Below are positions 1 to 12,230 of a stretch of DNA of 64,000 nt, one piece after another; the first letter of the stretch is position 1; each line of letters begins with the position of its first letter. The stretch is from Capsicum annuum (Eukaryota > Streptophyta > Magnoliopsida > Solanales > Solanaceae): the NCBI RefSeq assembly GCF_002878395.1, contig NC_061114.1:162265367-162329366 (forward strand), written 5' to 3'. A model generated the notes under the pieces. The model did no database searches and was not told where the DNA came from. It worked only from the letters and a program-made list of their open reading frames with translations. The position numbers and the translations under genes were made by a program.

Positions 1-2
1 CA

Positions 3-1981
3 TGGGGTTGTGTTGCATATATTAAAGACCATTTTCGTAAGTTTGGAAAACTAAGTTCAAAAGAAAAGAAATGTATCTTTATAAGATACTCAAAATACTC
101 CAAAGGGTATGTGTTCATTGGTGAATTAGAAGATGGAAGTTCTACTGAGATTGAATCACGAGATGTCACATTCCTGAAAAATGATTTTTTCAAAAGGGGT
201 GATATAAAGGAAAATGAGCCTCTTTACGAAATGTTGAATTCAGATGATCATATAAAGTCATCGGACATGATTGATAATTCAGATCAAAAAATGATTCTTG
301 GTACAAGTGGGAGTTGTGAATCCCACAATCCTATTGAGGAATCTGAACTTCAATTACGTCAGAGTGCTAGAAAAGGTGTACCTAAATAATCTTATGAGAT
401 TGGGGATTATGTTTTTTTGGTATCTCCCAGAGAATTGGATGAACCTAATTCTGTGAATGAGGCTTTATCGAAACCTGATAAAGACGAATAAATAAAAGTG
501 ATGAAAGAAGAATTAGAGTCCATGAAAACCAATAAAGTCTAGGATCTAGTTAACCTTTCTTCTGAGTGTAAAGCTATTAAGAACAAGTGGATTCTCAAAG
601 TTAAACGTAAATCAAATAGGTCAATAGAAAGACACAAAGCACAATTAGTGACAAAAGGTTTTACTCAAGAAGCTGGAATAGATTATGAGGAAACTTTTTC
701 ACCAGTTGTGAAATTTACCTCAATTCAATTGATTTTAGCTATAGTTGCACATTTAGATTTAGAATTACACCAAATGAATGTGAAGACCGCTTTTCTCAAT
801 GGAGAACTAAATAAGGAAATCTACGTGAAATAACCTGTAGGTTTTGTAGTTAAAGGCCAAGAAAAGAAGGTTTATAAATTAAACGGATCAATATATGGCC
901 TAAAGAAGTCTTCAAGGCAGTTATACCTGAGATTTTATAAGGAAGTGATTTCATTTGATTTCACCATGATCGATGAAGACTATTACATCTATGTGAAAAA
1001 GTCCAATGAAATATTTGTGATTCTTTCGCTTTATGTGGATGATATTTTATTAGCTAAAAATAATTTGGAGTATGTAAAAACTATTTAGTCATGGCTTTCA
1101 AATTCATTTGACATGAAAGATATGGTGTAGCAGACTATATATTGGGTGTTAAAATTCAAAGAGACCGTTCCAAGAAAATTTTGAGTATATTTCAAGAAAC
1201 ATACATAATGAAATTTTGGAACATTTTCGAATGAATGGTTTCAAATCAATGGATACTCCTATAGCAAGAGGTGAAACTTTAAGCCTTGAAATGTGTCCAA
1301 AGACTGGAAAAAAAGAGATATGTCATGAGTACCTTACTCTAGTGCAGTTGGGAGCTCGATGTATGCTATGATATGTACTCGTCCATAGGTCTGGTTAGCA
1401 GGTATCAATCCAATCCTGAAAGAGATCACTGGAAAGCAGTAAAGAGAATTTTTTGATACTTGAAAGGAACTGCTAATTATTCACTATGCTATAATAGATC
1501 CAATTTATACATAAGAGGTTATACATATGCTTATTGGGCTGGCGATCGGTATGATAAAAAATCAACCTCTGGTTATGCCTTCTTACTAAATGGTGGTGCA
1601 ATTTCATGGAAAAGTAAGAAACAAACTTGCACTGCCCTGTCAACAATGGAATCCGAATTTATGGCTTGTGCATCTGCAGTTTAAGAATCTGTTTGGTTGA
1701 AGAGTTTCTTTGAGCATTTGAACATCACAAAGAATTCTAAGGGTCCCATGATTTTATATTGTGACAGTCAAGCGGCTCTTGCATATACAAAAGGTCCTAA
1801 ATATCACAACAAGACCAAGCACATTAATATTAAGTATAACTTTGTAAGAGACATAGTAGCAAGTGGAGAAATAAATTTATAATTCATTCCTACACGAGAA
1901 ATGATAGTTGATCCCTTTACTAAGGCGATATCTAGAGATTTGTTTGAGAAACATGTTATGGCTCTAGGATTATGTAGGATA
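3..1981 (+). pseudogene. Copia retrotransposon pol remnant (integrase tail, RT, RNase H)
   Basis: Reading in several frames gives the integrase C-terminal region (3-389), reverse transcriptase (about 540-1330) and RNase H (about 1460-1981) of a Ty1/Copia polyprotein. Recognisable signatures are the RT finger segment around 'TKGFTQEAGIDYEETFSPVV' (648-710), 'AFLNGELNKEIYVK' (790-830), the YVDD polymerase box (1032-1043), 'STMESEF' (1640-1660) of RNase H, and the closing 'DPFTKAIS' (1912-1935). Stops interrupt it at 387, at about 489, 540 and 831 and again near 1088, and frameshifts occur near 1120 and 1200. The element is therefore dead. The window edge cuts off gag, protease and the integrase core. 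Family assignment is confident; the clade (Tork-like) is a guess. Confidence 0.9.
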
Positions 1982-2972
1982 TAATTATGTTTATGTATTC
2001 TAGATGACTTGATTGTAATTATTATCAACATAAGAATCTTGAATTTATGTTCAATCTCATATGCATGTGAAAATGTGTTTTATTAATATAGTGTGCCAAA
2101 CAAGTCGTGAGATTGGCTCTCTCACACGAGAAGTCGCCTCTTATGTCGAGGAACATGAAGAGAAAAGTTTCACCACAAGATAATGACTTGTTTTGTAAAG
2201 CCAGATGTGAGTTTCTCCAAGAATATGTATTTGAGGATTATTAAAGAAAAAAACTCAGGTTAGACATTTAGAGGTGTCTAGACCTAGATCTGTATGATGT
2301 TGAATGGCTAAAAGAATGAGACACATGCACCAATATAAAGTGAGAACATTGTAGCACGTGTTTCATACCATGTGTTCTTAGCGACCAATAAGTTAATGGA
2401 AGAATGAATCTCTGCTTCTTCATTGTGTGAGATCCTCAAAGTTATTTTAACTTTTCATTGAAATACCCTTAGACCTTTAACTGTTTCTTGAAGTTTCGAT
2501 CGGTTTTGCTACTTTATCATATTTCTAATAACCATGAGAGATTCGGCAATGCGGTGCATGACTAGGAAAGCAGTTGATTGGAACAGATAGATTCGAGTAG
2601 AAAGGGAAAATAATTAAAATAAACATTTTAACTTGTCTACACAAGTCGGCTGTTACACTAACCATATAGGTGTCGAGTGTAATTGTTTATATAAAGTTGA
2701 TTATGAACTCGAGCTCACCTCTATAAGAGGATGACAGATTGGATAAGTAACTACTGAAGTAGTGAAAGAAGTCTGGGTTATTGTGAGTATTAAAATCCTC
2801 ATATTAATAGAGAATTATTTCCACATGTGATTGGATTCCTATATGTAGCTTATAAAACCTTATGGTAAAGCTCAAGATGCTCATAGGTCGCAAAAACTTT
2901 TTACCGTCTAAATAGATGACGTGTTAATGTCATACTGCTTCGGGTCTTGTCCACCATTTGCAAAGTGAGAGA
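1982..2972 (+). other. Copia 3' untranslated internal region ending in polypurine tract
   Basis: About 990 bases without coding potential lie between the RNase H end and the probable 3' LTR. The last bases before the LTR, 'caaagtgagaga' (2961-2972), are purine-rich and sit directly before TGTTGGA, the usual polypurine-tract position in plant Copia elements. The stretch is longer than usual for Copia, so it may contain a small insertion I could not delimit. Confidence 0.5.
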
Positions 2973-3300
2973 TGTTGGATTACGGGTCATGGGTCATCCA
3001 TGTGGACCAACTCGACCCGGTTTTTATTTTTGGATTATCTGAAAAATAAGGAAGAAAAAAAAAAAGATAAGTTGTGAATTTAAAACTTGGGGGGTACAGT
3101 TACTGTTCCACCTCCCCAATATATTTGTAGTTCATTTCTTCCTTTTGTACAAGAGAGAGCAGTGACAAAACAAAAACAAAAACACTGAAATTGAAAGACA
3201 TTTAGTTTGTGGATTTACATTCCGTTTATCAAGAGAAACGAAATTGACTTGGAGCAATTCTTTCAGTGGCAGAATCATCTACTTCCGCTGCAAAATATCA
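2973..3300 (+). repeat. Probable 3' LTR of the Copia element
   Basis: It starts TGTTGGATTACGGG right after the polypurine tract and ends ...AAATATCA, giving TG...CA termini over 328 bp. A TATA-like 'caatatattt' lies near 3115. The 5' partner LTR is outside the window, so the ends rest on position and terminal dinucleotides only. Confidence 0.5.
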
Positions 3301-3825
3301 AGGTAAACATTGATTTTGCTCCATAATTTGCTTTCAATAATAATATACTCAAATATTATGCAATAATATTTTGTAAGAAATATATTACGTACAAAATAAA
3401 ATATTGAAGTATTTATGGTAATCATCATTAGTGTTATGGACATAGTAAATTTCAAGTACAAATATCTAATTTTAAAAAAGAATTATATATAAATGGTGCA
3501 CATCAGTTATTACATAACTTCACGAGGAAAAAACTACTAATGTTTGCCTTTTTATATTCATCTTATTTTCTAATTTTGCATATTTTTGTTTATAACAATC
3601 AAATGAGATTTGAAGGTCAAATGTCAGCATACATATATACAATACATCTCTATGACAATCATAAAATTTTCAAAAAAAAAATTGCCACTATAAAGAGATT
3701 TCTCTGTAGTAATAAATAAAATAACTATTTTACCACATCATCCTTTGAATATGATATATTCAATATTATGACAAACGCATTAGAAAATGACTATCTTTAA
3801 TAATAGGAGTAAATTAAGAACAAAG
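3301..3825. other. AT-rich spacer, no gene seen
   Basis: AT-rich sequence with no convincing ORF, splice pattern or terminal repeats. One short minus-strand ORF has no recognisable domain and the composition of random AT-rich DNA. Confidence 0.6.
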
Positions 3826-4853
3826 GGTGTGTTCGGTATGAAGGAAAAGAATTCATGGAAAATGGTTCTTAAGAAAATATTTCTTGAGAAATTAGTGATT
3901 TTCTTACTTAATTTCTAGTGGTTGATTAATAAAAAGAAAATATTGTCCCAAAAACATCTAGGAAAATATTAATGACACCACACATGGCCAACACATGAAA
4001 CCCAGACTCCTATACATGATTCAGGGCCCAAATCTGACAACCGACCCAAGACTTGACCCTAACTCCTCACCTTGAACCCAACCCTAACTCTCGATCTAGA
4101 AACCTACCCCGACTCTCAATCTAGGAGATGATCATGACTCCCGTATCCCGAGCCAAGATCCGACCCCGGCCCTAATTTGAGACCCAAATCTAACATCAAA
4201 CCCTAACTCTCAACTCAAAAATTAAGCCCCGATTCTGAATCCTAACTCTCGATTTAAAACATGACACCGACTTTTAGTCTAGTACATGAGTGGAGGTTGG
4301 GGCGAAGAGACGGATCCTAAGTTACAGTCGGAGCTGGAGTCGGGTCAAGATTGAATGACCTTGAGTCTCGTTTCAAAATTGGATCCTAAGCTGGTGTTGG
4401 GATTTATTCTTAGATCAAATTTAGGGTCACGTCGAGTCTTAAGTCCTAAGTCGAGTTCAGGAGTCCGGACCCAGGTCAGGTTTAAAAGTTCTCTTGAGTC
4501 GAAGATGGATCCTAGGTCTTGTATCTTGGATCAGGTTTGAGAATCAGGTATCGAGTTGAGAGTTGGGTGTCAGGGTTGGGAGTTGTATCTCGAATCGAGG
4601 TTAGGAGTCAAGAATTAGGACTCAGGGTCGAGAGACAAATCGCTGGTAAGTGTCGAAAATCAATACCTGAGACTTGAGTTATGGTGAAAAGCTGGGTGTG
4701 AGGTTGAAAGAGAATTTTGGAAAATGATTTTCTTACTTTTGAAAGAAAGTCATTTTCCTTAAATTTGAAGAAAATAAGTCTACAACAACCAAACAGGAAA
4801 AAATTAAAAAATATTTTCCTAAAAATGTATTCCTTCCTACAAACACATTCTAA
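3826..4853. mobile_element. Fold-back (MITE-like) element with asymmetric C-rich and G-rich halves
   Basis: The left end 'gggtgtgttcggtatgaagg' is matched in inverted orientation by the right end near 4853 ('ccttcctacaaacacattct'). The next ~100 bases also pair ('gaaaatatttc...' against '...aaaatattttcc'). Inside, 4010-4290 is a degenerate array of C-rich phrases such as 'accctaactctcgatct'. From 4300 to 4690 the complementary G-rich phrases appear ('gggttgggagttg', 'gggtcgagag'), so the whole element can fold back. No coding domain is present. I could not fix a TSD, so superfamily is undecided. Confidence 0.6.
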
Positions 4854-5410
4854 GTTATATACCCCTTGATTTTTTAAGGGCAAATCACATAAATATACAA
4901 ATTTAGAGCCTAGATTACAAAATCTACCACTATTATTTTTTATTTACAAAAGGTATTTTTTATTTACAAAATCTACCAACTATTCAACTGTCATAAGTTG
5001 TTTTGAAATAACCTTTATAAAACACCACTTTCTATACTATATTTATATTATAATTTTTCAAAATAGTTAAATAATTTTTAGAGGATACTAATTTCTATAT
5101 CAATTTCATATTATTTTTACAGGAGCACCATTTTATATATTATTTTTATATCATTATTTTAGAAGGTAATTATACCTCATAGAAATATACCATATTCAAA
5201 TGTCATAAGATTTTTGACATAGCCTTTATGGAACACCAATTTCAATACCATATTTATACGGGGTATTATATTTTTAGGATGTAGTTAAATAATTTTTAGA
5301 AGACACCAATTTCTATATTAATTGCATATCATGTTTATAGAAACACCAATTTCTACATTATTTTTATACCATTTACAGAATATATAACCTCTATGAAACA
5401 CCAATTTCTA

Positions 5411-7065
5411 GAGAAAAGGGCATAAATGGTCCCTTATCTATAGTAGTAGGTCTAAAATAGTCCCTTAAGTATAAATTTATCAGTTTTAGTCCTTTAACTA
5501 TTTAAAAACTTATCAAGTTTGACCTTTATATATTTTTATGCAAACAATCATCGTTTATACTAACGGAAATTCACACCTCCATTAGATTTTCTCCATCACT
5601 AATTTTTCCATTGTTTCTCTCTCTTCGACACCTTTTTCTTGAATTTTTTTAATCAAAAAATAGCTTAAAACTAAAAAACAACAACTTGAATACCGTAATC
5701 AGCCTATCGAATTAACTCAATTTGGTGAAGTATGTTATCCACTTTCAAGCTGAAGAGGTGAATGGTATTATTGTTAATTGATTGATCAAGTGTTTTGATT
5801 TTTTTTTTAGTCATTTCTTTGTTATTACATTATCTCAGCATTATGAATATTTTTTAATATCAACACTAGTTCTAAGGGTGGCAATGAGATGGTGCGGTGC
5901 GGATTTTCTAAACCCGCGGGTTTAAAAATTGCACCGCATTGTAGCACCTTTAAACCCGCATAAACCCGCCCCACACTCATATTCGTGCATATCCGTACCG
6001 CCCCACGTTTTTATTTTTTTATTTTTAAAAAAATTTATAACTCCATTGAAAATCATAATAGTTTAAGTCCTTGCTATAGATAAATTAAACAAGTTATGCA
6101 CGGCAAAGTGATTTTGTAAGGAAAAACCTTTAAACTTTTATTTGATATTTTGAGTTATAAAATTATTTTACTGATTTGAAAAGAAAAAGTTATGAAATTA
6201 TTTATTTATAGTGTTATATATGTTGTTTTAAGTATGATAAATTTTGAAGTAAAGAATACATATAATTTTAGGTAGATTCACAAGAATAATACTAAATTTT
6301 AGCTTTTTTAAAATTTAAACCCGCATATACCCGCAATCCACCCCGCCCCGCCCCGCACTATTTAAAAAAAAACTTACTCCAACCCGCCCCACACCCACAT
6401 AGCCTAAAATACGTACCGCTCTGCATAGTCTAAAATTCGCACCGCACCGCTCTATTGCCATCCTTGACTAGTTCTGTGGTTGAAAAAGTTTGAAGGTTGA
6501 ACTAGATTTCAGTGCAAAAGTTAACGAGGTTATCCATCAAGTAGTTTCATGTTATATAGACAGCCTTCTAGTCTCGTAAAAAAATATTTTGACGTTTTTT
6601 GTTGCAGTTTGATGTTGGTTTTTGTGCAGCTTGCTTATGGACATTTTTAATGCATTTTTTTTTTGTGTAGTTTGGCATAATTTTTTGTGCAACTTGGTGA
6701 TAGTTCGACCTAGTTTTCTTGTGTAGTTTGGTGACTTTTTGAGTATTTTAGTGTTGTAATTTGGTCAAGTTTGATGTAAACTACTATTTTTTGTACTTTT
6801 AAGCTATTTTCTGATGAGAGAAATTTGAGGATAAGGTGTCCAAGAGAGAAATAATCGAGAAATTAATGATACAGAAAATGTAATGGAGGTATATGAATTT
6901 CCGTTAGTATAAATGATAGTTGTTTGTATAAGAATATACAAAGACCAAACTTGATAAACTTGATAAACTTTTAGATAGTTAAAGGACTAAAATTGATAAA
7001 CGTATATTTAAGGGACTATATTAGACCTACTCCTATAGATAAGAGACTATTTATGCCCTTTTCTC
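5411..7065. mobile_element. Long-TIR transposon (~280-bp TIRs, 3-bp TSD CTA) nested in the MULE
   Basis: The left terminus 'gagaaaagggcataaat' is repeated inverted at the right ('atttatgcccttttctc'). The pairing continues for about 280 bp on each side (to about 5690 and from about 6785), including the 'aattt.ccgttagtataaa' and 'ctctc.t.cgacacc' blocks. The host around it is a tandem series whose other members read '..tttctata.tatattt', so the empty site can be inferred as '...atttctataccat'. That implies a 3-bp duplication, CTA. A 3-bp TSD fits PIF/Harbinger or CACTA-type transposition, but the ends do not match either family's usual start. No transposase is present. Confidence 0.75.
5874..6466. 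mobile_element. hAT-type MITE nested inside the long-TIR element
   Basis: The ends are 'aagggtggcaat' and the inverted 'attgccatcctt(g)'. Next to each end is an inverted GC-rich subterminal block ('gcggtgcgg' near 5897, 'ccgcaccgc' near 6442). It is flanked by ACTAGTTCT at 5865-5873 and 6467-6475, giving an 8-9 bp TSD typical of hAT. The interior carries repeated 'aacccgc' and 'ccccgcc' motifs and has no coding capacity. Confidence 0.85.
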
Positions 7066-7789
7066 CTATACCATATTTATATCATGTTTATAAAAATATC
7101 AATTTCTACATTATTTTTATACCATTTACAAAAATATGTAAATAATCGGAGAAGATATAACAACCACGATCTCTGTCGCGACAAATCGGATATCACCTGT
7201 AATAATACACACACAGAGAATACGATCAACACGCACACAGACCCCACACACACACGCCACCGCCGGAAAAACGAAAAAAATTTGAGAGGGGAAGAGGTCC
7301 GAGATCAAGCTCTCTGAAATTGATAGTAGCACCTAGTATTACAGCTTTAATGGGAATAACTTCAAGTATCAATACATGGTTTTTTTTTTTTCAAAAAGAG
7401 AAAACTGTCTGGAAGGGCTGGGGATCTTCTGGATCTAGCACCAATCCTATGGGGAATCCTAACTCGATTCTCTTACAATGAGTTGAAAATAATTACTCAA
7501 GGTTTCAGCAGAAAGCTCGGGGAAGGAGGATTGCAGAAGCAAGATGATGATGAAGACGAAGAGGGAAATGAAAACAAGGGCTTAAAACGATTTTTGTGCA
7601 TTTTTTTCTGTGTATTTTATTCTCTAAATTTTTTCCTCCTATTTAATCGGTTTTGTTAGTTTTGTATTGGTATATTTTGTAAAATAGAATCTTCTGGTAG
7701 ATTTTGTAATATAGACTCTAACATTGTATATGAGATTTTGTAATATAAGCTCTAACATTGTATATTTATGTTATTTTTTCATTTTTTAA

Positions 7790-8740
7790 ACTGGATAAAT
7801 AAAAATGGACATTTAACGTTAGTATATTGAACAATTAAAAGTAATTGAACAAAGTAGTATTTTTGAAATAAAAAGGTAAGCGTCAAGTCTGATCTTCTTT
7901 GTTCTTTTAGTTCCTCGAAATTCAGTAATATGAAATATCACTATTACAGAATGAGTTAACCTCAATTTAATCTGAATGGAACTAAGTTGAAATTTTGGAC
8001 AACAAAAAGAGGATTAAATTCTTTTAAGTACATATAACAGTGCTGCAATCTATGCCATGTGGACGAGGAATTAATTTAACGTTACTATTTTAATTTCTGT
8101 TTATCTAACTAGATTTTGCTTTGTTAATTCTTGTCAATGATACAGAAAGATAACAATTAGGGGTTATTTGCTACAGCCTACAAGGATGGGATACACACTG
8201 TTATCCGTGAATTAGTTATATATACTATCAGATATATGAAATAATTTATTTCATTATTGCAATACTAATTATGAAATGAATAATTTCGTAACTAATTAAT
8301 ATTTTTAATCAAATATAAAATAAAATAATTTTATTATTATTTAAAAATTATTATTCTTTTATCTCTCCGATCAAGTGACCGTGCTACATATAAAGACAGT
8401 TAAGGTAGACAATAAAATCACGGCTGGCGTTAATTTATTGTATGTTTGGCCACAAAAAGATGGCTATATCAAAAAGAAATTTAAGTCATAAGATAAATAT
8501 TTAAAATGAATTATTTATGGAGCAACCCTCCAATAATTCAATTTGCCTTTAAACAAATTTAACGTTGCAAATTTACTAAATATCTAATATGAGGGAAAAA
8601 ATTAAAATGCTAAGACTATGAAAAGCAACGATTATTTCTTTATTAGTCAATATGATACAACATCTGTTTTAAATGTGATCAATCTAATTGTAACGCCCAA
8701 TTAATAATAACTAATTAGTTAATTGTTATTATAAAAGGTA
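7790..8740. other. AT-rich spacer; its end (8670-8735) is one half of a segmental duplication
   Basis: No gene is visible. The segment 'gacgcccaattaat' near 8693-8705 and its surroundings match 36573-36620 and mark where the duplicated host sequence is interrupted by later insertions (see 36550-37060). Confidence 0.6.
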
Positions 8741-9011
8741 CTGCCTCCTTTCCAAAATAATTGAATTGTTGGAGTATTTTTTAATATTCAAAATAATTGA
8801 ATTGTTCATTTTTTAAGATAGATGTTGGAATTTTTTTTCAATTTTACCCTTCATTAATTAAATTTTCAAGGATGAGTTTCAATGATCATTACTAACGTTT
8901 TGGAGTTTAAAAAGGGCAAAAATAAAAAAAATGACTAATTTATATTTTTATTTTATTTTTTTAAGATGTGTGGCATGTTCCAATAATTCAATTATTTTGG
9001 AACAGAGGGAG
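8741..9011. mobile_element. Stowaway-type MITE (Tc1/mariner), TA target duplication
   Basis: The TIRs are 'ctgcctcctttccaaaataa' at the left and the inverted 'ttattttggaacagagggag' at the right, close to the plant Stowaway consensus CTCCCTCCGTTTC. The element is about 271 bp, lies between TA dinucleotides (8739-8740 and 9012-9013) and has an AT-rich interior without coding potential. Confidence 0.85.
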
Positions 9012-9539
9012 TATTCGTTTTGTGGATTTCTGCAATGTAATTCCTACATCTTATCACCACTTTTTACAATTATGTTCCCCACATTTTTCATGATCTCAAA
9101 TCTTAAATGTTATTTCTTTTAGCTCCTTCCTGATCTTACTCTTTAATGTTATATTTATGACAAGCTTTTATATGTCATTATATAACACTATAAATAAATT
9201 GGCAAAATTTGATATTGTAGGCATTTGATAGTTGAAAGAATCATAAGAAAAGATCAATTCCATTTTTTTTTTTTTTTTGCATTATTTTTTCTCTCTAATT
9301 TTTAATTTATATTGTTACTTTTTTAGATTAATTTTAATACTTATACAATTACTAGTGGTGATAGACCCGTGCTGAGCACGGACCCAACATGCTAAGCTTC
9401 AATTTTTAAAATTATTATAAAAACAGTGAAATAAATTATTATTATTAAATAATTTTAAATAATTAAAGTTTTTAATTATTTTAATTTATAATATTTTTTA
9501 TTTTATTCTATTTTAAGTGACACCGATATAATTTCGAGA

Positions 9540-10818
9540 GTTAAGCAAATATTACTATTGAAGTAGCGAAGCAGAAATATCTTAAATGACTTATAATAAC
9601 TAATTAGAAGTGATATAACAAAATTTCTATAAAAAATACTTGTAAAAATAATTTAAGTGAGTCTCATATAAGATGTCAAGTTAATTTAAAACATAAAGAG
9701 TTAATTAATTATTTTATGTCTATTTTACTTTTTTTTTTAATCAAATTTATTATTTTTTTAATACTTAAATGATTTATAATTAGAGGTGATGTAGTAAATT
9801 ATAGCTGAAGCAGACATGTTATAAATGTTTATTTTACTTATTTATTTAAGTACTAATTATTATTAATTTTCTAATACGTAAATAATATATAATAGTTAAG
9901 GGTAATATAGTAAAATTACGAAGCAAATAGTGGTCGACAAGCATGTCGATCACCAAAACGAAAAGGTTTTTACAAAAATTAAAATTTAATTTCCTTGTTT
10001 AGGTATTTTATGCTTCAGTTAATTATATCTAATAAAAATTGATATTTTAATCACTCAGATCTACATCGTAGCTATGCATTTGATTTTTTGTTTGAATCTA
10101 ATTATTTAGATCTCAATAAGTGTACTACTTTCATACCTTTTTTTAACACAGATATTACTATTGCAAAGTACTTTATCCGATTTATTTTTTATTTTTTAAT
10201 CTATTTTATCCTTATTATTAAATATTATTTATAATCTAATACTTAAATGACTATTTAAAATTGATATAATAAAATTACTATAAAAGTTACTTGTGATTTT
10301 TTTTTAAAGTGAACCTCGTATAAATCATCAAGTTAATTTAAAACATCAATGGTTAACTAATTAAAAATGATATAATAAAATTACTATAAAAAAATATTTG
10401 TGTAAAAAATTTAAGTGGATGCCACATAAATCATCCAGATAATTTAAAACATCAAGTGTTAACTTATAATTTCGTGTCTATTTTATCTTTTTAATGAAAT
10501 ATTATCAATTTTCTAATACTTAAATAATCTATAATAATTAATTAGGTATCATATAGTAAAATCACAATTGAAGTAGCTGAAGCAGACATGTTATAAATGT
10601 ATATTGTATTTTTAATTAACTATTATTAATTTTTTAATACATAAATGATTTATAACATTAATTAGGAATGATACAATTAAATCACGGTTAAAGTAACTGA
10701 AGCAGACATATTATAAATATTTATTTTACTTTCTTCATTATATATTATTAATTTTTTAATACGTAAATAACTTATATAATTAATTAGGGATGATATAGTA
10801 AAATCACGATTTAAGTAA
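9540..10818. repeat. Tandem array inside the Helitron, left part (~121-bp units)
   Basis: Diverged units share 'gatatagtaaaatcacg', 'tgaagcagacatgt', 'tattattaattttttaatac' and 'taattaggaatg'. The 'atatagtaaa' landmark recurs at about 10551, 10671 and 10793, a period of 120-122 bp. Units left of 10500 are more degenerate and are mixed with a longer variant containing 'caagttaatttaaaacat'. Confidence 0.8.
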
Positions 10819-11559
10819 ATATACACACAAAAGCCACACAAAAAAAAAACAGCCTCCCCTTTCTCTCTCTTCTCTCTCCCTTCTCTCTCTCTCTATCTCA
10901 CTTTCCCTCAATAGCCAAGGCAGCCGCCCCTTCTCCTCCCTCATAAGCCACCATGTCCGGGGAAAATCCGACCACCACCACCACCCAAAGCCGCTGCTAC
11001 CAGCCCCCACAACCAGCGGCGCCCTTCCTTCCCTTCCCCTCCCCTTTACTGCTGCGCCTCGCCGGATTTGATCACCGGTGGGTGAGCTTCCTTTTCCTCT
11101 CTGTTTTGCGATCAGATCTGGTCGTGCTTTTCACGGTTCAAATATTGCTCCGGTAACATCATGGAAGCAAATCTTAAAAGACCCAATTTGCTCTGTTTTA
11201 ACAGATCTGAACGGAAAATATCATTTTCGATGTCCTCCTTTTGCTTTTGTTTATATATATATGTTGTATCTATATGTTTCTAATCTAGTCGCTGTTTTGA
11301 TGACCAATGGGTCATTATTGAACATTTTTTCTAGTGACCCACATGCTGCTTTAATTTTGTTGATAATCATTATTGATTGTTCTTGTTCTGCTGCCATTTA
11401 TTGCTTAGACGTGATTTTGAAAGGACTTTTGTTAGTTTGTTCACTGATGGCTCTCTAAGTTTTGTGGTTCATATGGCTTGTTGCCTTAATGTCCTTTTTT
11501 TGGACTGATTTTGTTCTTTTTACTGCTTTATCCGTTGGTTAAATTGATAACAATAAAAT

Positions 11560-12230
11560 ACACTAATATTGGTCAATGACATTATCTTTCGGTATGGATA
11601 TTTAAGACAATCCCATTATAAAGGCGGCTTTTACATTTTCAAGTTTATTTATTTTATATCAAGCATTTAATTGGCCAATGAAATTATTTCTTTGTTTGGA
11701 TATTTGAAGCCATGATTTTACTTTTTCAAGTTTACTGTATAAATACAATTGGTCAATGTAATTATCTCTCCATTTGGATACTTGAAGTCATTCATTACAA
11801 AGCGAGATTTTACATTTTAGAATAGTAATTATTTAGATCAAAGGCCAACAAACAGTCAATGATATTATCTTTCTGTCGAATTTTTGGGTTCATTCCATTT
11901 CAAAAGATGGACTTTAGTTTGTTAAATTTATTATTTTATATTAAGGATCGATATTTGGCCAATAAAATTATTTCTCCATTTGAATATTTGAGACCATTTC
12001 ATCACAAAAATAAAGTTTATTTTTTTAAATTTAGTATTTTATATCAAGATCGATACTTGGTCGGTAAAATTATCTTTTCCTCAAATTTTTGAGGCCATCC
12101 TAATACAAAAAGATGGATCCTTACTCTTCATGTTATTTATTTTATATAAAAAATTAACACATGGCCAATGAAAAAGCTCAGTCAATTTTTGAGATCTTTC
12201 CAAATAAAAGGCGGACACTATGAATACAAA
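11560..12230. repeat. Degenerate tandem repeat, ~110-bp units
   Basis: At least six diverged units contain 'ggccaatgaaattatttct', '(t)ttggatatttgaagcca' and 'cattacaaagcg..attttaca'. Unit starts are near 11570, 11670, 11750, 11850, 11955 and 12060. No coding role is evident. Confidence 0.7.

Larger units (their letters stand above)
4878..7780. mobile_element. Mutator-like element (non-autonomous MULE) with 9-bp TSD, outer shell of a triple nest
   Basis: The terminal inverted repeats pair 'cataaatatacaa' plus a 'ttagag..ta.attacaaaatct' block at the left (about 4888-4925) with the same sequence inverted at the right (about 7725-7772). Both ends are flanked by ATTTTTTAA (4869-4877 and 7781-7789), a perfect 9-bp target duplication as expected for Mutator. 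The TSD is low in complexity, but the TIR similarity supports it independently. Internal content: a degenerate tandem series of 'caccaatttcta' units (about 4980-5410 and 7066-7145), the nested elements at 5411-7065, and a less AT-rich block (7150-7560) with CA-rich and purine-rich sequence resembling a plant 5' leader. That block might be captured gene DNA, but I recognise no protein. No transposase ORF is seen. Confidence 0.75.

Noticed and set aside
3279..3461. 60-aa minus-strand ORF
   Set aside because: AT-rich, no domain, and it overlaps the end of the Copia LTR.
4010..4290. Interstitial telomere repeats (CCCTAA)n
   Set aside because: The phrases are irregular and not the plant CCCTAAA heptamer in tandem; they belong to the fold-back element.
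10804..11458. Protein-coding gene in the CT-rich block
   Set aside because: Overlapping ORFs on both strands in low-complexity sequence without a known domain; more likely a TE leader.
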